Assembly (NCBI RefSeq): GCF_000524195.1
Contig: NW_020170385.1
Location: 1,988,803-2,052,802, forward strand
DNA from: Echinococcus granulosus
Lineage: Eukaryota; Platyhelminthes; Cestoda; Cyclophyllidea; Taeniidae
Direction: 5' to 3'
DNA: 64,000 nt
Part shown: in pieces, positions 42,288 to 55,645 of the stretch
Layout: every line of letters begins with the position of its first letter
Position numbering within the stretch: the first letter of the stretch is position 1
The notes under the pieces: model-generated
Databases searched by the model: none
Seen by the model: only the letters and a program-made list of their open reading frames with translations
Told to the model about the DNA's origin: nothing
Program-made: the position numbers and the translations under genes

Positions 42288-45200
42288 ATGTCTCTTAGCG
42301 GTTCGGATTTTGCTGCTAGTAATGCTCATGATGGTGTCTTCCGCAATGCTCCATTTTCCATCTTAAGGCTTAACAGCTCACATTTGACTTCTGTGCTCTT
42401 GCTATTTTGCGTCAACTTCCTTAATTACATGGATAGATTTACAATCGCTGGTTTGTATTCCCTTTTTTTATTTTTCCAAAGGTATTCCTGATATGATAAG
42501 GAGCTATTACCGCATTGATAGCAAGCGGCTTGGTCTTTTGCAAACGTCTTTTATAATGTCTTACATGTTCCTGAGCCCTGTGTTTGGCTACTTGGGCGAT
42601 AGATGGAAACGCAAATATCTACTGGTTATTGGGCTCTTTATTTGGTCTATGGTGTCTCTTGCCAGTTCTTTCGTACCTTCCAGCGTAATTTTATTGTATT
42701 CCAAATTGTACTTTAGAATTTCGGACTATTTCTCATACTAAGATGCATAGTTGGCGTTGGTGAAGCTAGTTACTCCACTTTGGCACCTACTATTCTAACT
42801 GATCTTTTCACTGGAAACTCTCGTACCTCTGTTCTCGGTTTTTTCTACTTTGCGGTCCCCGTGGGAAGGTAAGTATTCCTGCAAATAAACTCTATTTCAC
42901 TATTCTAGTGGTCTTGGCTTCGTTTTGGGCTCTGCTGTCGCGCATGCTACCAGCAATTGGGCATGGGCACTTCGCATTACCCCTCCACTTGGACTTTTTT
43001 GCCTACTTGCCCTCGTTTTTTTCCACATGGATCCACCACGTGGACTGGCTGATGGTGCAGTTCATCTCCATGCAACTTCTTGGTGGTCAGATCTTCGAAG
43101 TCTCTCATCCAATCGCTGTTTTTTGCTCCTCTCTGTCGGATTCACTGGCAATTGTTTTGTCCTTGGTGCCCTTTCTTGGTTCTCTGTGGACTATATTCAA
43201 GATGCCATAAATGCGAGATGTCATGGAAACGCCTCTGACTACCCGTGAGCACCCATTTACCAGGACCTAATAATCCAACTCCGATGTATGTTAAAGACTT
43301 ATGGTTTTTTATAGCGTAGCACTTCTTTTCGGCCTGAGCACTTGCCTTGCGGGTCTTCTGGGTGTTGTTGTGGGTACTTCCTTGGCACAGAGATTAAGAG
43401 CCTATTCTATTCTTGTTGATGCCTACGTCAGCGGGATGGGTCTACTTCTGAGTGCTCCTTTTGTGTTTGCAGGCCTTGTCGCACCAATTTACAATTTTTA
43501 TTTATGCTTGGTATGTTCGGCACCGTTTATTGATGTATGGCTTTCTATTTAGATAAACAGAACGCAGATATATATCCATTCAATCATTTCTCTTGGTCGA
43601 ACCTTTTCATTTATGTTGTTAAGATTTCTTTTTACTAAAAAGATGCCTTTTAGGTAAGTATTTCTGTTATAGCTTTGAATATGGCAGCCACGTATAAAGC
43701 GTTCTGATTCATCTGCACGTTACGAACACCCCTTTTGTTTGTCCTGTTTTTAATTTGATGCTTTACATCCTTGACATTTTAGGGATTTGTTTTTGCTGGA
43801 CAATTTCTAATTTGTCTGAATTGGCCTCTCATATCAGATATGACAATGGTAGGTAAATGGTTTTACTTAAAGATTTTTAAGCATATTCAAACGTTCTTCT
43901 TCCTAGAATCAAATAGTAATGTATTGCCCATTGATGCTCCTTCTTACGTATTGCAAGGGTTGAGATGGCTATCATTATCGCGTATTATTTATTACTTGCT
44001 CCTTTTCTCACGGTTTGACACCCGTCATCTACTATCTCAAAATTAATTCATTTACTAGTGTTACAACTACATTTTTTCCCAAAAGACTTGTCCACTTCTT
44101 AGATAAAGAGTTGCCCTGTATATCAGTTACGTTTTCTCGACTCAAATAATCAAATCAAATCGTAACAGATTGTTATTTAAACTAGTATGCTAATGGAAGT
44201 CGTCATTCATTGGAACGTACCTAGGTGATTTTTCGCGTCTACAAAATCACGAAAACCCCAACAATCTTCTCGCTGTTCCGTGTTTAAGCTCCAAATATTT
44301 GCTTTGAAGTTAACTGTCTCAATATCAGATACATTTTCAAATATGCTTGTACTTTGTAGAACTGTAATTGAAAATCGCCCGCAAAATTAACGACAACTAA
44401 GAAATCAAATGAAATGGTGTGCGCTTCTATTTCTTTCAGTCGATTGTAATTCCCACTCGTCGGGCGACTGCCAATGCGTTCCAGATGCTCATGACGCATG
44501 CCTTTGGTGATGCTATCAGTCCCTTCATTATCGGCATCGTAAGCCCATCTATTGGCTTCTACTTGCTCTTACTGACTGCATCCCACGGAAAGGAGTAGTG
44601 CAGTGAAAGTAGATCTCCAGTGTTAAAATAATTTCTTGCATGATGCGAATTCGAATTGCACCCCGAAGGATGCTGTTTTGGGATTTGTTTGTTCGTAACA
44701 AATGTTCCAACCGAGTGTGTTGCGTTGCAGGTCTTGGCCCCAATCGCAGTCATCCACAGAGCATTCAAAGCGTAATGTAGACCAGAAAACAACCAATTCA
44801 GTTTATCAATTGCAGGTCACAAAGCTTGATTCTGCCTCAAGCAAATGTTATGGATGGTTCGTAGCATAAAGGGAATAGTTGGTTGCCACAACTAAAGACA
44901 TATCAGATACACCAAGCCGTTTGGTGCCTTACCTAATCCGATTTTCAGATCGCTGATGCTCAGCAAACGCCTGAGTCGGTGATGTCGCGCTACCTGGGCA
45001 TGCAACGGGCCCTTTTTATTAATGTATTCATTTGCATCCTATCCGGATTCCTACTCCTTTGCGCTTCCTGGTACTTAGAGCCAGCAAAGGCGCGTGTCCA
45101 ATTTATTGTTGATGGTGAGGCTGACTAGTGGATTTCTCTGCCGGAACTACATAAGTTTATATTAAGTCTGTCTACTTAATTTTCCTAGCCTCAAGGGTGG

Positions 45201-45331
45201 AGCACCTCGACGTTCACGAGGCGGAGATGGAGGCAGAAAGACGGCCGCTTTTACCTGGTGACGATTACGGCACATTAGCGCAACCCGCTTCCTGGCTGTC
45301 CTTTGCACAATCGAACGTCGTGGTTTCATGA
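42288..45331 (+). CDS. Spinster-family (SPNS) lysolipid/sphingolipid transporter
   Basis: MFS carrier related to SPNS1, which exports lysophospholipids from lysosomes; the SPNS2 relative exports sphingosine-1-phosphate. Exons: 42288-42450, 42482-42684, 42717-42868, 42909-43244, 43315-43510, 43783-43848, 44440-44538, 44949-45114, 45189-45331; total 508 codons (507 aa). Signature blocks in order: [43 protein letters not shown] (MFS motif A), [110 protein letters not shown]. The cytosolic tail has [13 protein letters not shown], where PLL after RR could serve as a dileucine-type lysosomal signal (inference). The first two introns are 31 and 32 nt. ATG 42288 is preceded in frame by GTG; the ATG is preferred. 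Confidence 0.95.
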
Positions 45332-46239
45332 CTGCACCATTTAATCACCTGATGTATTCGTCACATGAAGTGTTTTATTTACTAATCTTATATCTCCTAC
45401 TATTGAGTTCGTATTTCTCTCTGTTTCGCACTCAAAGTGGTTCAGAAATCCGCAATAGCTCAGAATCCGACACCATACTTATTCCCTACTGACATGAATT
45501 ACTCGCTTTAATGAATACCACACTTCCATAATCCAGCGTTACTCAAACAAAGAAGACCGTTTGGACCTAACATCTCTTCAGAGTCCTTATTGCAGCCTTA
45601 TACTTGCCCTCCCTACGGAGTAATTAAGGGTTGGGTCGTTGTGATTATTTGGTCCTTTTATTCAAAAACTATCACTGGTAGTGTGTCTCTAGGTGGATTG
45701 ACATTGTGGGCGCACATATTGCTAAATTTTCACTGTAATGCGGTCTTATGATTTGAATTTTTACCACTACTGAATCACCAGATCAGGCAGTCCATTCTAT
45801 AAAGATGTGAACGAAAAGCGTTAGCACGCGACCTGCAGTCGTTAGTTCGTTCACTTGAACTAAATGCCACTCAAAAGTTGAGGGTCCTGCTAACAAATCT
45901 ATAAAAGTTGCCTTCACAACTGGACCTTTTCCGCCAGCGATGGTGTACGAATGAGCAGAATTTGAGGGAGAGACAAACAGGACGGGCGGTAAGATTAAAT
46001 TGAAGACTTGATATTCTGGTAAACAAGTACCAAAAATACACGGAGTCAACTGTTCCCAGGGGAGGCCGTTACAAAGGCAGGTTGTAAAGAGTTGGATTGC
46101 ATACTTGGAAATTAAGGGAATGATTCAATTGACAAAAGTATAAAACCCGCGTATCAATGAATCTACATACACATAAGTTGCGTTAAATAATCAAAAAAGT
46201 GATTTAGACCGGTTCAAATGACCTCATTGGTGGCCTCAG
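45332..46239. other. Tail-to-tail spacer between SPNS and TMEM120
   Basis: Holds the 3' ends of two converging genes. No canonical AATAAA was assigned with confidence for either and no further gene is seen. The minus-strand open frame 46049-45783 has no domain or splice support. Confidence 0.45.
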
Positions 46240-49200
46240 CTACTTCTCCTTCTGAGAGTCTGGCACTACTCCTTTTGACTCCAAATGAAAACTGGTGCTG
46301 TACTTTTTACTCAGATAGCCGCGCTTGCGAGGATTCAGAAGGGCCAACTTCTGTTTCACAACCATGAGGGTGGTGAGAAGGTTGCCAGTGGCAACAAAGG
46401 CGTAGATTAGTCCAACGACTGCTGGCTGGGAGAAATAAAAGTATTTTCTGTCACCGTAGCAAAGCGAGAGGGAGCGTCTTCTCTAGAGTGAAGGTTTGTT
46501 GTAATAGTAAGAAAGCAGACACGGGGGAATAATGCCGCAACCGATAAGAGAAGTGTATAAAACCTGAATACGATACAATGGAAAGGCTTGTTTAATTCTA
46601 GACAGTGTAAGGCTGAGGCAGCGAAGGGGATGAAATCGATGTGCACCGAGTGGACAACACCATGATAAAACTCATAGACGGTTACGCTTCATGTAGGTGA
46701 ATTGCGTGCACACATGGTGAGGGCAGGTTTTGTGAGTGTGAATTCATTGCAAGCATCTCTATGATGCATACAGCCATTTAGGCCATTCAAAACATTAAAA
46801 TGCATACAATTTCGAAAAAATGTATAACCTTGGTGTAAAAGTGATTATAGCAGGGATATACTGACACAATACCAATTCGTGACAGTAAAAAGATCGCGCT
46901 CGTGAATACTAGTTAGGTGACGGCCATAGTTACAAGGGAGTGCTTAAATATGGGGTTAGAAAACTGATGCACTGCTTGACGTGACTGTCGTACCTATTCG
47001 GGTAATCACGAAGGTTTATTATTGAACGGCACGCGGCGATGAATAGGCGGCTCCGAGACCGCGTGTCGGAGCTCACGCGTTTGAACAGAAAAACATCGTT
47101 ACCACAGTCTTTACCAAACTAGATCGGTCACAGGAATAAATCCGCACAGTGGTACTCAAAAACTGATAATATTCAAATAGTGTGACATAGACAAACTTCC
47201 AGCAATTAATCGTAGTCATTTGAGCCGATAACTAAAGGTGCTTCCCGAAATTCATGCATAAACAGGCGTAGAAAAGTGCAAGCACAATTCGTTTACTTCC
47301 AACTTAAAGCCTATCAACTAGCAAGTTTTTGCAATCAACGCTGAATGGAGTAACAGCGATAAACAAATTTTGAATTGATGCCGCGTTTCAGTACCTCATG
47401 CACCTTACAAGAACTTGGATGACAAATACTCTACCGCTTACAGGAATGCAGATAAAATGTGCGAATTCGCGTGTGCTTCACTCTACACAAGCAACAGATG
47501 CAACCCGTGGGTCGCCACATTACCACGTCCCTGATTTCCCAGTCCTGGTCATTTTTATTTTAATCTTACCTCCGTGCGAATCTAATGCACCCCAAAAACT
47601 AGCTTCATTGATCTGTTCCAAACTGAATGGTTTTCCAGTAAGGCAAATTATAGGATCGAATTCAATTGAAAAACGGCAAAAATACACTATACATTTACCG
47701 TTGCAGAAACTACGAGACAACATAAATAGATGCTGCCTTTTCCCGCAAGTGGCAAGAGGGAGGCTTTGCCGCATACTGGGCCATTACACAGGAAAAAAGG
47801 GTAAACTGACCTGCCACTCTTGACAATAAGGTGCCCGTGAGATGCGATAGAGAACATAGGCATTGTGGATCTGGAAAGCGTACGCACTGAGCAAGAAGAC
47901 GAGTACGAATGACAACCTGCTCGACATCCATGACATATAGCCATCTAATACCGACAAAAAGGCACGTGCTCAATGATTTTTGCAATATAAAGCAACAGAA
48001 CATAATATGCTTTCGTGAAAACTATGTACATCATAAAAATACGACACGAAAGAACAATGATTGCAGCTGGCTTTTCATGACTAGAAATCAAGATATAGCT
48101 CCAGTGGATAGAAAAAGCAAACCCACCGACTGTTATATCCATGGAGGGTCTTTCACCAAGAGCTCTCAACTTGTATAGACAGCCTACTTGATAATAATAT
48201 TGCATACACTGAACAATGACTAAAAATAGGGGAAAATAAAACTTTGAAGTGGATAAGGCAAAGTGTAAATCTATTGGAGAGCGAGCCAAACAGACCTAGA
48301 TGACTCCAGTAAAGCAATGTTGACTTTAAAGTGACTTTCACCAGCATTAAACTATTCTATCCACACTTGGTTATCCATTTACCGATTACTCGTTAAAATT
48401 ACTCTCATAAGTGAATATAAAACAGTGACCGTGGGCAGTTGAAATTCCACAGTTAACGCCACTATCCAGACGCTATCACAGAGCAGCTAAAGCTTAATAG
48501 AATATTATCAGATGGGTGCCATCTTAAAAAAATAAGATGTAAGCACAAAAACAATAGACCCTGCTAGATTAGCGGAATATTATCACTCAGACCAAATATC
48601 ATGACCTTGAAAATATAACCTTCGATGCCATTCAGTTGATTAGCAACATAGCGCTCCTGCGGATCCCTTCCATCATTATGTTTATTATCAACACTCTGAC
48701 TCCTGTTGTCTACACCCAAACCACCTGTTAGTTGCAGCATCAGCAAGATCTGGTGCTGCAGTATCAAAGCATGAAGTAATGCTTACGTATATAAAAGACG
48801 TATAGCATGAACTGGTCGCGGAACTCCGAGTAGGAGCGTGACGATGGCCTAAAAAGGTAGATCAGAAGAATCACTAGAAAGTGGCCAGATGGCTCAAAAA
48901 GGCAATAAAATTGCAAAAAAATACTTTAATTGATTTAAAATAGCTCAAGCAGCAACTATGTACAATACGATCAAAACAACCCCCAAGCGACCAATGTAGA
49001 CGCAACGAGTGGGCAAGGCCACCACTTCCGGGATGAGCGTGACGGCACCTCAACAAACGCTTGCGTTCTCGGATTTGAAACAGGCGGACAGTATTTAGAA
49101 AAAAGCAACTATCAGAATAAATATGGGAGAACTGCAGTATGAAACTTATCGAGAAGTCGCATTTCCGTTTCTAGCTGCTGTCTGCAGTCGAAAAGCAGTG

Positions 49201-51389
49201 CTGTTTGGTCATTTAAACATCATCGAGGCAATCAATGCATTTACTACCAATGCAAGAAATCCAACTACTTTACAAAATTGCTGCATTCAATTAACTTATG
49301 CAATAAAATCAATCAGTTATGCCTGAAAAACTGCTGGGGATGCCTACAACCCCAGAAATAGCGGTCCTGTTTTCCAGTTCTAGAATTTGCTACAGGTTCC
49401 CCTTCTCAAACGGTCTGAAACACCCCACGGATAGCGCTATCGCTGATGCCTTCCTTTGTTGGTCGATAATGGCGTAGTTGCACTTTGAGTGTGCCAATAT
49501 TCGCAATAAGGCCGTATCCAATACAAATACTATAAATAAGCGAGAATGGGACCAACCCACGCCCCAGCACCCTAGCAGACTGACGTGAACGCAAGGATTG
49601 TACTTTGGCTGCACCTACGTTACCGGTACGAGGGCCCTCTCTCAATTACTCCGATTGAGATCGCAGTAGCGTCCGTGCTCACACAAACACCAGCACATAA
49701 CAAAAACCGTACTGAAAGTGCGATATGCTAGAAGATTCTAGACGAGGCCGATACCAATTGTATGAATTCTGTAGAAAATACAGAGGTCCGAGAATCTTGG
49801 TTTATCGTTCATGGTATTTTACAGAGGTGACACACGAATAGACTAGTCGATACTGTAACTTTAAACGAGGACGAATATTAGCCTCACCTTTAAATAGCAT
49901 CGCTGACCTCGGTAATCCCTAACCCGCTGCCATCAAACAATTTAAGGGCAGGTTATTTATGTTAAAAAAGAAATATTGTACAAAAACAGTACTCTGATGA
50001 GACACAATCAAAATATAGTGTCAATAAAATGATATACCAAAAGGCATTGCAACATACCAGATAAGCATGACAGCCGCCTCAGCAGTGAGGATAAAGTGAT
50101 ACATGGCCCACCAACCCTTAATACGAGACCCATTTTGCATAAGGATCCGTTCACGGATAGTCAAAGTGCAGTAATACCAAACAATGAGAAGGTGGATTAT
50201 TGAATCCAATAAACTAGGAAGCAAATGAAAACTCCTTTTAGAAGAGAACTAGAAAGTTAGTAGTGAAAGGCTAATAAGGCTACTTCTGGCGAATGAACAT
50301 TGACATGGCAAATCGAGTTGATAAACGCATAAGAGCAGCATGGATGTCTTCAGCCAAGTCATGAATGCCATTTATCTTTCCACCTTAAATTCACGTACCT
50401 TAAAACTTCTTTTATCTTACTCAGGGCTTCACTATTAAAGAAAGAGTCAGTAACGATATTACGTCAAAAGCAAAAAGAGGGTGTATAGGTCCCTATGACT
50501 GCTGGAAAAGAACAGTACTCGAACAACAACAAAAACGAGCTTCAAAACTACTGTTACTAGATTTGATTACAAATTCACTTCCTTCAAAGATTGAATAGTT
50601 GACATAAGAATAGGTCCTTGAGTTTGTCAAAAGCTTACCTGTATTGATTGAAGAAGTAAAGGAAGAGAGCGTAGATGCTAATGATGGCAGAGACGGTGAT
50701 CTTGAAATTCTCGTAGTTGTTTTTATACTCAAATTTATCCTGTTTACTAGTGAAGGAAACGTCCACTGTTCCAAGAATGATTCTCAAATACAGTCTATCA
50801 ACAATGTCATCATAAACATTTACAATGACACCCATACCCATTTTGTTTGGGAAGGCAGTCTTCCATATCTCGGAGAATGTGAGCCTTGTCTTCGAAACTG
50901 TTCTTCATCACGGCTAACTCCACTTGATCATGTATATTAGGGGATGACTCAAGTCTACAAAATAAGAGATTAAGGAAGTTATAACTAAGAGTCATTATGA
51001 CTGGCGTAAGCTATTAATGCTTTTATTTGCATAAGCTAAGGCTTATTAATCAATTTTAGCGGAAACACTTAAGATCCACGAAACGAAGTTCGATAATGGT
51101 GAAAATGCCTGTAGGGAGAGGGCGCACAAAGGGTCTACATCTCAGATTGCGCATAAAACTTGACCAAACCTACAAACGCGCAAAGGTATAAACACACGCA
51201 CGCACGTCCTTACCGAGACAACTTAGATCGAAGCATCTTGATGTACATCTTGTAGTGCTTGATGTCGCGTTTGCAAGCGTTTTGGTCCGCCTTTATCTTT
51301 TCAGAGAGTTCAATGTATTGCTCATAGCGTTTTACAAAGGCATCGAACTCACTCTCAAATTTCTCAGCCATTTGCTTCATATCCTCCAT
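46240..51389 (-). CDS. TMEM120 family membrane protein
   Basis: TMEM120 proteins are multi-pass proteins of the inner nuclear membrane/ER with a fold like fatty-acid elongases and a coenzyme-A pocket; vertebrate A and B copies act in adipocyte biology. Exons (minus): 51389-51214, 50954-50838, 50794-50639, 50213-50058, 48848-48787, 48219-48127, 47944-47811, 46425-46240; 360 codons (359 aa; human TMEM120A 343). Order: coiled coil ([20 protein letters not shown], then [15 protein letters not shown]), [89 protein letters not shown], then [13 protein letters not shown]. Family signatures [19 protein letters not shown] and [12 protein letters not shown] are diagnostic. The C-terminal tail extends about 30 residues further ([15 protein letters not shown]), basic and Ser-rich. 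Exon 5 (62 nt) is short. Confidence 0.95.
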
Positions 51390-54389
51390 GAATAGGAGAA
51401 ATCTGACGATTAAAGAACCACACTGGTGCGTCATTTCAATATGGGTGACTGGGGTTAGTATTAATGGCCAAGAAAATTACATTCTCAATAAACTCCACCA
51501 TAAAAAATAACACATATATTCGCAGAAAAAATATTCACAATAATTACGAGCAACACGTAAACTAAGATAAATTTTGAAATAGCATTTGCGAAAAATGAGC
51601 CAAAAATACCCTTATTTTCTTCTAAGACTTGGCTAGACCATAGGCTAAATTAGTGATTTAACGCAGAAACAAATAAAAATTGCGGACGAAAAATTCCAAA
51701 GGTTCTTATGGTTTACCTGTCCCTCGTCCTTCTCTCTTTGATTCTAATTGAAATTGTGGCTGAAATTTGTTTGATTTCCTCTGTAGTCCTCTTCAATAAA
51801 TCAGGAAATTGAATATGGATGGTGGGACTGTGCATAATAGTGAATGTGGTTTTGCTCGACAAGTGGTGTTAAATTATTATTTTGTGGGAAACATAAGAAG
51901 GCAATAGGTTCCCCATTGATAGAGCAGATAACACTCACAATTCTTAAAATGCACGTTGTTTGGTGGAAAAAAAGATCAGATACATTTTACATGGCAAAGT
52001 AGCTAAAGCTGCGACACACTGCACGAGAATTTAAATACAAACGCACAGATAACATCACTTTACACACTTGCACAAAAAAAGACAATAATTATGAAAAAAA
52101 AAAACAATCTGTATCTGAGAGATCTCCACACGCAGTGGACAAAACGGATACTAACGACACGGGTCGACAGCTTTTTAGCAGTTATCTGAAAATTCTACTA
52201 AACCAGTCCCCAGATCACTTTCATTAGCGTATCCAAAAAGTGGAACAGGAACATCATATCTTAAATTCCTGCTAATTACCTCCCGGAATCGACTAAAAGC
52301 AGTGGAACAGTATGGTACAGATTGGGTTTACGAAAAGGGAGTCACTCAATACATACACTCTAGATATTACCAAAAGCTATCACACTAAGGAGAAACACAC
52401 AATCAAGCACTAATAAGTGGATTTTAAACGCCCGACAGTCGCTTTAAGATAAACATATTCAATGGGAACAATCCCAGGATAAAGCGACGTATTCTCGGCG
52501 TTGAACGTAGTGACAGCTCATATTGCAGACCAGACAGATTACACATAAAGTTATTAAAAGCAGAATTCAAATAATAAAACCACCCACAAGCTTGTAAAGT
52601 GGGCATCATTACTTTTCTTATAATTAGATCTACATTTACGCACTGTCTAAGTTACTAGTAAAAGCTCTGTACCGCTGATATATCCAGCAATGCTTTTCAA
52701 AATACAAATTATTCCATGAAAGCCACTCACAGCGCCAAAACTTCATCGTAGGTGCGAAAAAATAATTAGGGTGACTATCTGGTAAAGGCTACGGATTCAT
52801 ACCTTAATAACTGCACGCTGCGACAAAGAGCAATTAACACCACGGTAAGTTTGGATTGTTAATCAAGGTAACAGAAAAAATTCCTTCTTTGGATGTTTGC
52901 ATGTTCGTACATAAACGGAGGCAAAATCATTTGTTTGCACCTCGAGGTTCAGAAGCCTATTAAAATTTGCGAATGTTGTGAGTTCGCCCTTTAAAAACAA
53001 ACAAGTGATGAAAAACCTCATTTCAGACTGAAGATTCGCATGACTGCCCCGATGTAAAATGGAGTATTCTAAATCCGTTTTACACCCTGAACGACAAGCA
53101 GACTGCTCAACATAGGAAATTATAGAATGTAGCCTAACTCATGTCATTCAACTAAAAACTATGCATAAGTAGAATCGCAATGAGCAAACAAGCTTTTGCT
53201 AGCATACAGAACGTGCCTGAATAAAATGTGGAACTAATTCGATGAGGTATATCATTGAACCAGACACGCAGAATGCAGGTATTTTTCAACAAATCAGGTG
53301 CCAGTTACTCGAGTTAGCACCTCGTGTGCAGTATAACATGGAAACGCGATAAAACTCACCTACGGTAAGCTGGCAAGCCTCTGGACCTCTTAAACTACCC
53401 GCTTTCTGAACAGCGCACCATTACACCAGAATCGTTAGGAGCTGTAACATTAATTAACCTATTGGAAATACTCGGAGTTATATTTCTTTAGGGGAATTTC
53501 GAGCTGATCTGTGCTGGCATTTTTCCTTACAGGAGAAGTAGATTTCTAAATTTATCTTACATTTGACGAGGATGACTATTTACCTTTTGAGTGCATTTGA
53601 AAAACAATTCTGACATATAATGTTCACAGAAAACATCATCAAGTGACAAAGTGTGGTAAACTTTTATAATTCACTCATATTTAATATCCCAAGCTATGGG
53701 CACTCGGTTTTTTCGAGACATTGCCTCCAATAAATGGCTTTAGTAAAATTAGCCCGAAATAAGGGATCGAACAAACAAATTCTGCTTACTTTTAGGAGTT
53801 GCGCCCTTATAATCCCCCAATACACCTTTAGACTCTCCACTGCATACAAAACCTTTTCACCCAAATACATCAATAAAAGTTGCTCCTCTAGGCATCCACA
53901 CTGATGCCCACCGAGATGATATACGTGTCGAAAGGCATTTGCTGCTTGAAAGGCATAGGTGGACAAACCCCCAAGATGCGAACACTCGATCCTCAATCGG
54001 CGTTTTCGCTATTGAATCTGGTATCCTACATACAAATTCGGATTATGCGACCAAATAATTCTTTTTCAAGATATCCATGTGTGCTTTTTAGTGCCTTAGT
54101 CATCCGGTAGAAATGAGCGCTTTACCATTAGCGTACAGAAGAACTGTAAGGCTACAAGTAAATGGGAAAGCTACGCCTCCTAAATAGTGATGAATTGTGC
54201 TCTCTAAGTCTTTCCTGAGGACGAAAGTAGACATACTACCAAGGCAGAATATGCATTACTGGTGAACACAGGGGCTGAGACCTATTGACATGACCCCTAG
54301 GCCTTGTCACTTAGTGGAAATTCGAGTGCGGAGCCTGTAGTTCCAGAAAAACCAAAACAAAGCGTTAAACTGATTGTAGCACGTTGGTT

Positions 54390-54560
54390 GTTTAACCCTC
54401 GGTTCTAATGAAGGGCCTCTTTGTCTTGACTATTGCACCTCGCCGGGTAGGCTGGCCTTTGGGCCATGCCACTAGCCCTAATACCTTCTGTATGTCGGAT
54501 ATACATATTCCGCCTGAGTACTATGTCTTCTTTCGTCTTCAGGGAAGTCTCGGGGCTCTA
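54390..54560 (+). repeat. Dispersed repeat family A, copy 4
   Basis: Starts near TTGTTTAACCCTCGGTT and ends near CTTCAGGGAAGTCTCGGGG. The middle has GGCTGGCCTTTGGGCCATGC, TAGCCCTAATACCTTCTG, TATACATATTCCGCCTGAG and GTCTTCTTTCGTCTTCAGGG, the clearest match to copy 1, 35 kb away, in the same orientation. Confidence 0.7.
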
Positions 54561-55587
54561 CACAGGTTGTCGTAATCATTATATGAAACTATTTGTTCTT
54601 GTAAGTGAATACAAACACTAAATATTTGCTATTTTGGATTGCTGATCCTTCAAAGATTAATTTTTTGGTTTCAACTGAACCTGAAATTTGTATCGTTTCT
54701 GATGCTTGTGTAATCTGTATGCATATTTATCAATCAGTGGAATGATTAGTCTACTGATTTTTAGCCTTTCCCAAGTACAAAGCAGATATTTTTTTGCTGA
54801 CCGATTAAAGCGAAGCAAGATCTTCGCCTCAATTTACAGTTGCCATTTTGGTAATCTCGAAATTTTCCCTGTATTAAAATGTGAGCTTGATGCAGCAGCA
54901 GTTAAATTCTAGGAATATAAAAGTTCATGCAAGCCATATGATGTTTCGGGTATGTAAATTTAGTAATGATGTTGACATCAAATTAAAATAAATTACCTTA
55001 TGCGAAAAGTTAAAACCACTTTCTTTTCAACGAAATGGCTAAGCCTCAAAGTTAGCTGTAGAACATTGATGCTCATCATATCTCACTGAATCAATTTGTA
55101 TTCTATATGGCATTTTATTTACCTAAACATTAAATATTCATGGATCATAGTGAGTTGCGACTCATTGCAGCATTAATTGCATTTCCAATGTATGGCGTCA
55201 TAGCTGATTTTCTTACAGAGAAAAATTTAAGCCCGCTGCTTATTCTACACCACAAACTAAAAGCGTATTAGCTAGCGCTGTTGCAAATATAGGAAATGCC
55301 TTGATGGTGCCAAATCGCACAAATTATCGTGCTACCTGAGAAATAGCCGTAGAAGGCAACGAGGTGCTTGCTAAGGGACTGGACCTAAGCGTTTGCACGA
55401 TCTCTCTGCACAATGGGTGGAGTGACGAAGGACGTACTTATTGTAGGGCGAGACTCACCGGTCTCCTCTACCCCGTTCCTAGTGTTCCTAGAACAGCCCG
55501 GTTGATTTGATTTTGACATCTTTATTAAGGGGGAAAGATCAGGAGGAAAAGTACAATGTTTAGGGAGGGGAAGAACCGCAATCTCAA

Positions 55588-55645
55588 CTAGGCACGGAAG
55601 GCGATGACCCTCTCACCAGATTCGAATTTCCAGGTTGCCTCCTCC
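55588..55645 (-). CDS. Orphan 3'-terminal coding exon of an unidentified gene
   Basis: After a good acceptor (CTTTCAG, exon from 55645) the minus strand encodes EEATWKFESGERVIAFRA and a TAG stop at 55590-55588. A canonical AATAAA follows at 55526-55521, 62 bases beyond the stop. The acceptor, codons, stop and poly(A) signal together look like a genuine gene end. The preceding exons, which should end with two bases of a split codon, were not found on the minus strand to the right; the frame at 55979-55794 does not connect convincingly. The product is not recognised. Confidence 0.4.

Noticed and set aside
53694..53996. Minus-strand frame of 100 codons
   Set aside because: Begins with ATG and is fairly long, but there is no family resemblance, no flanking splice exons and no promoter or poly(A) signal near it.
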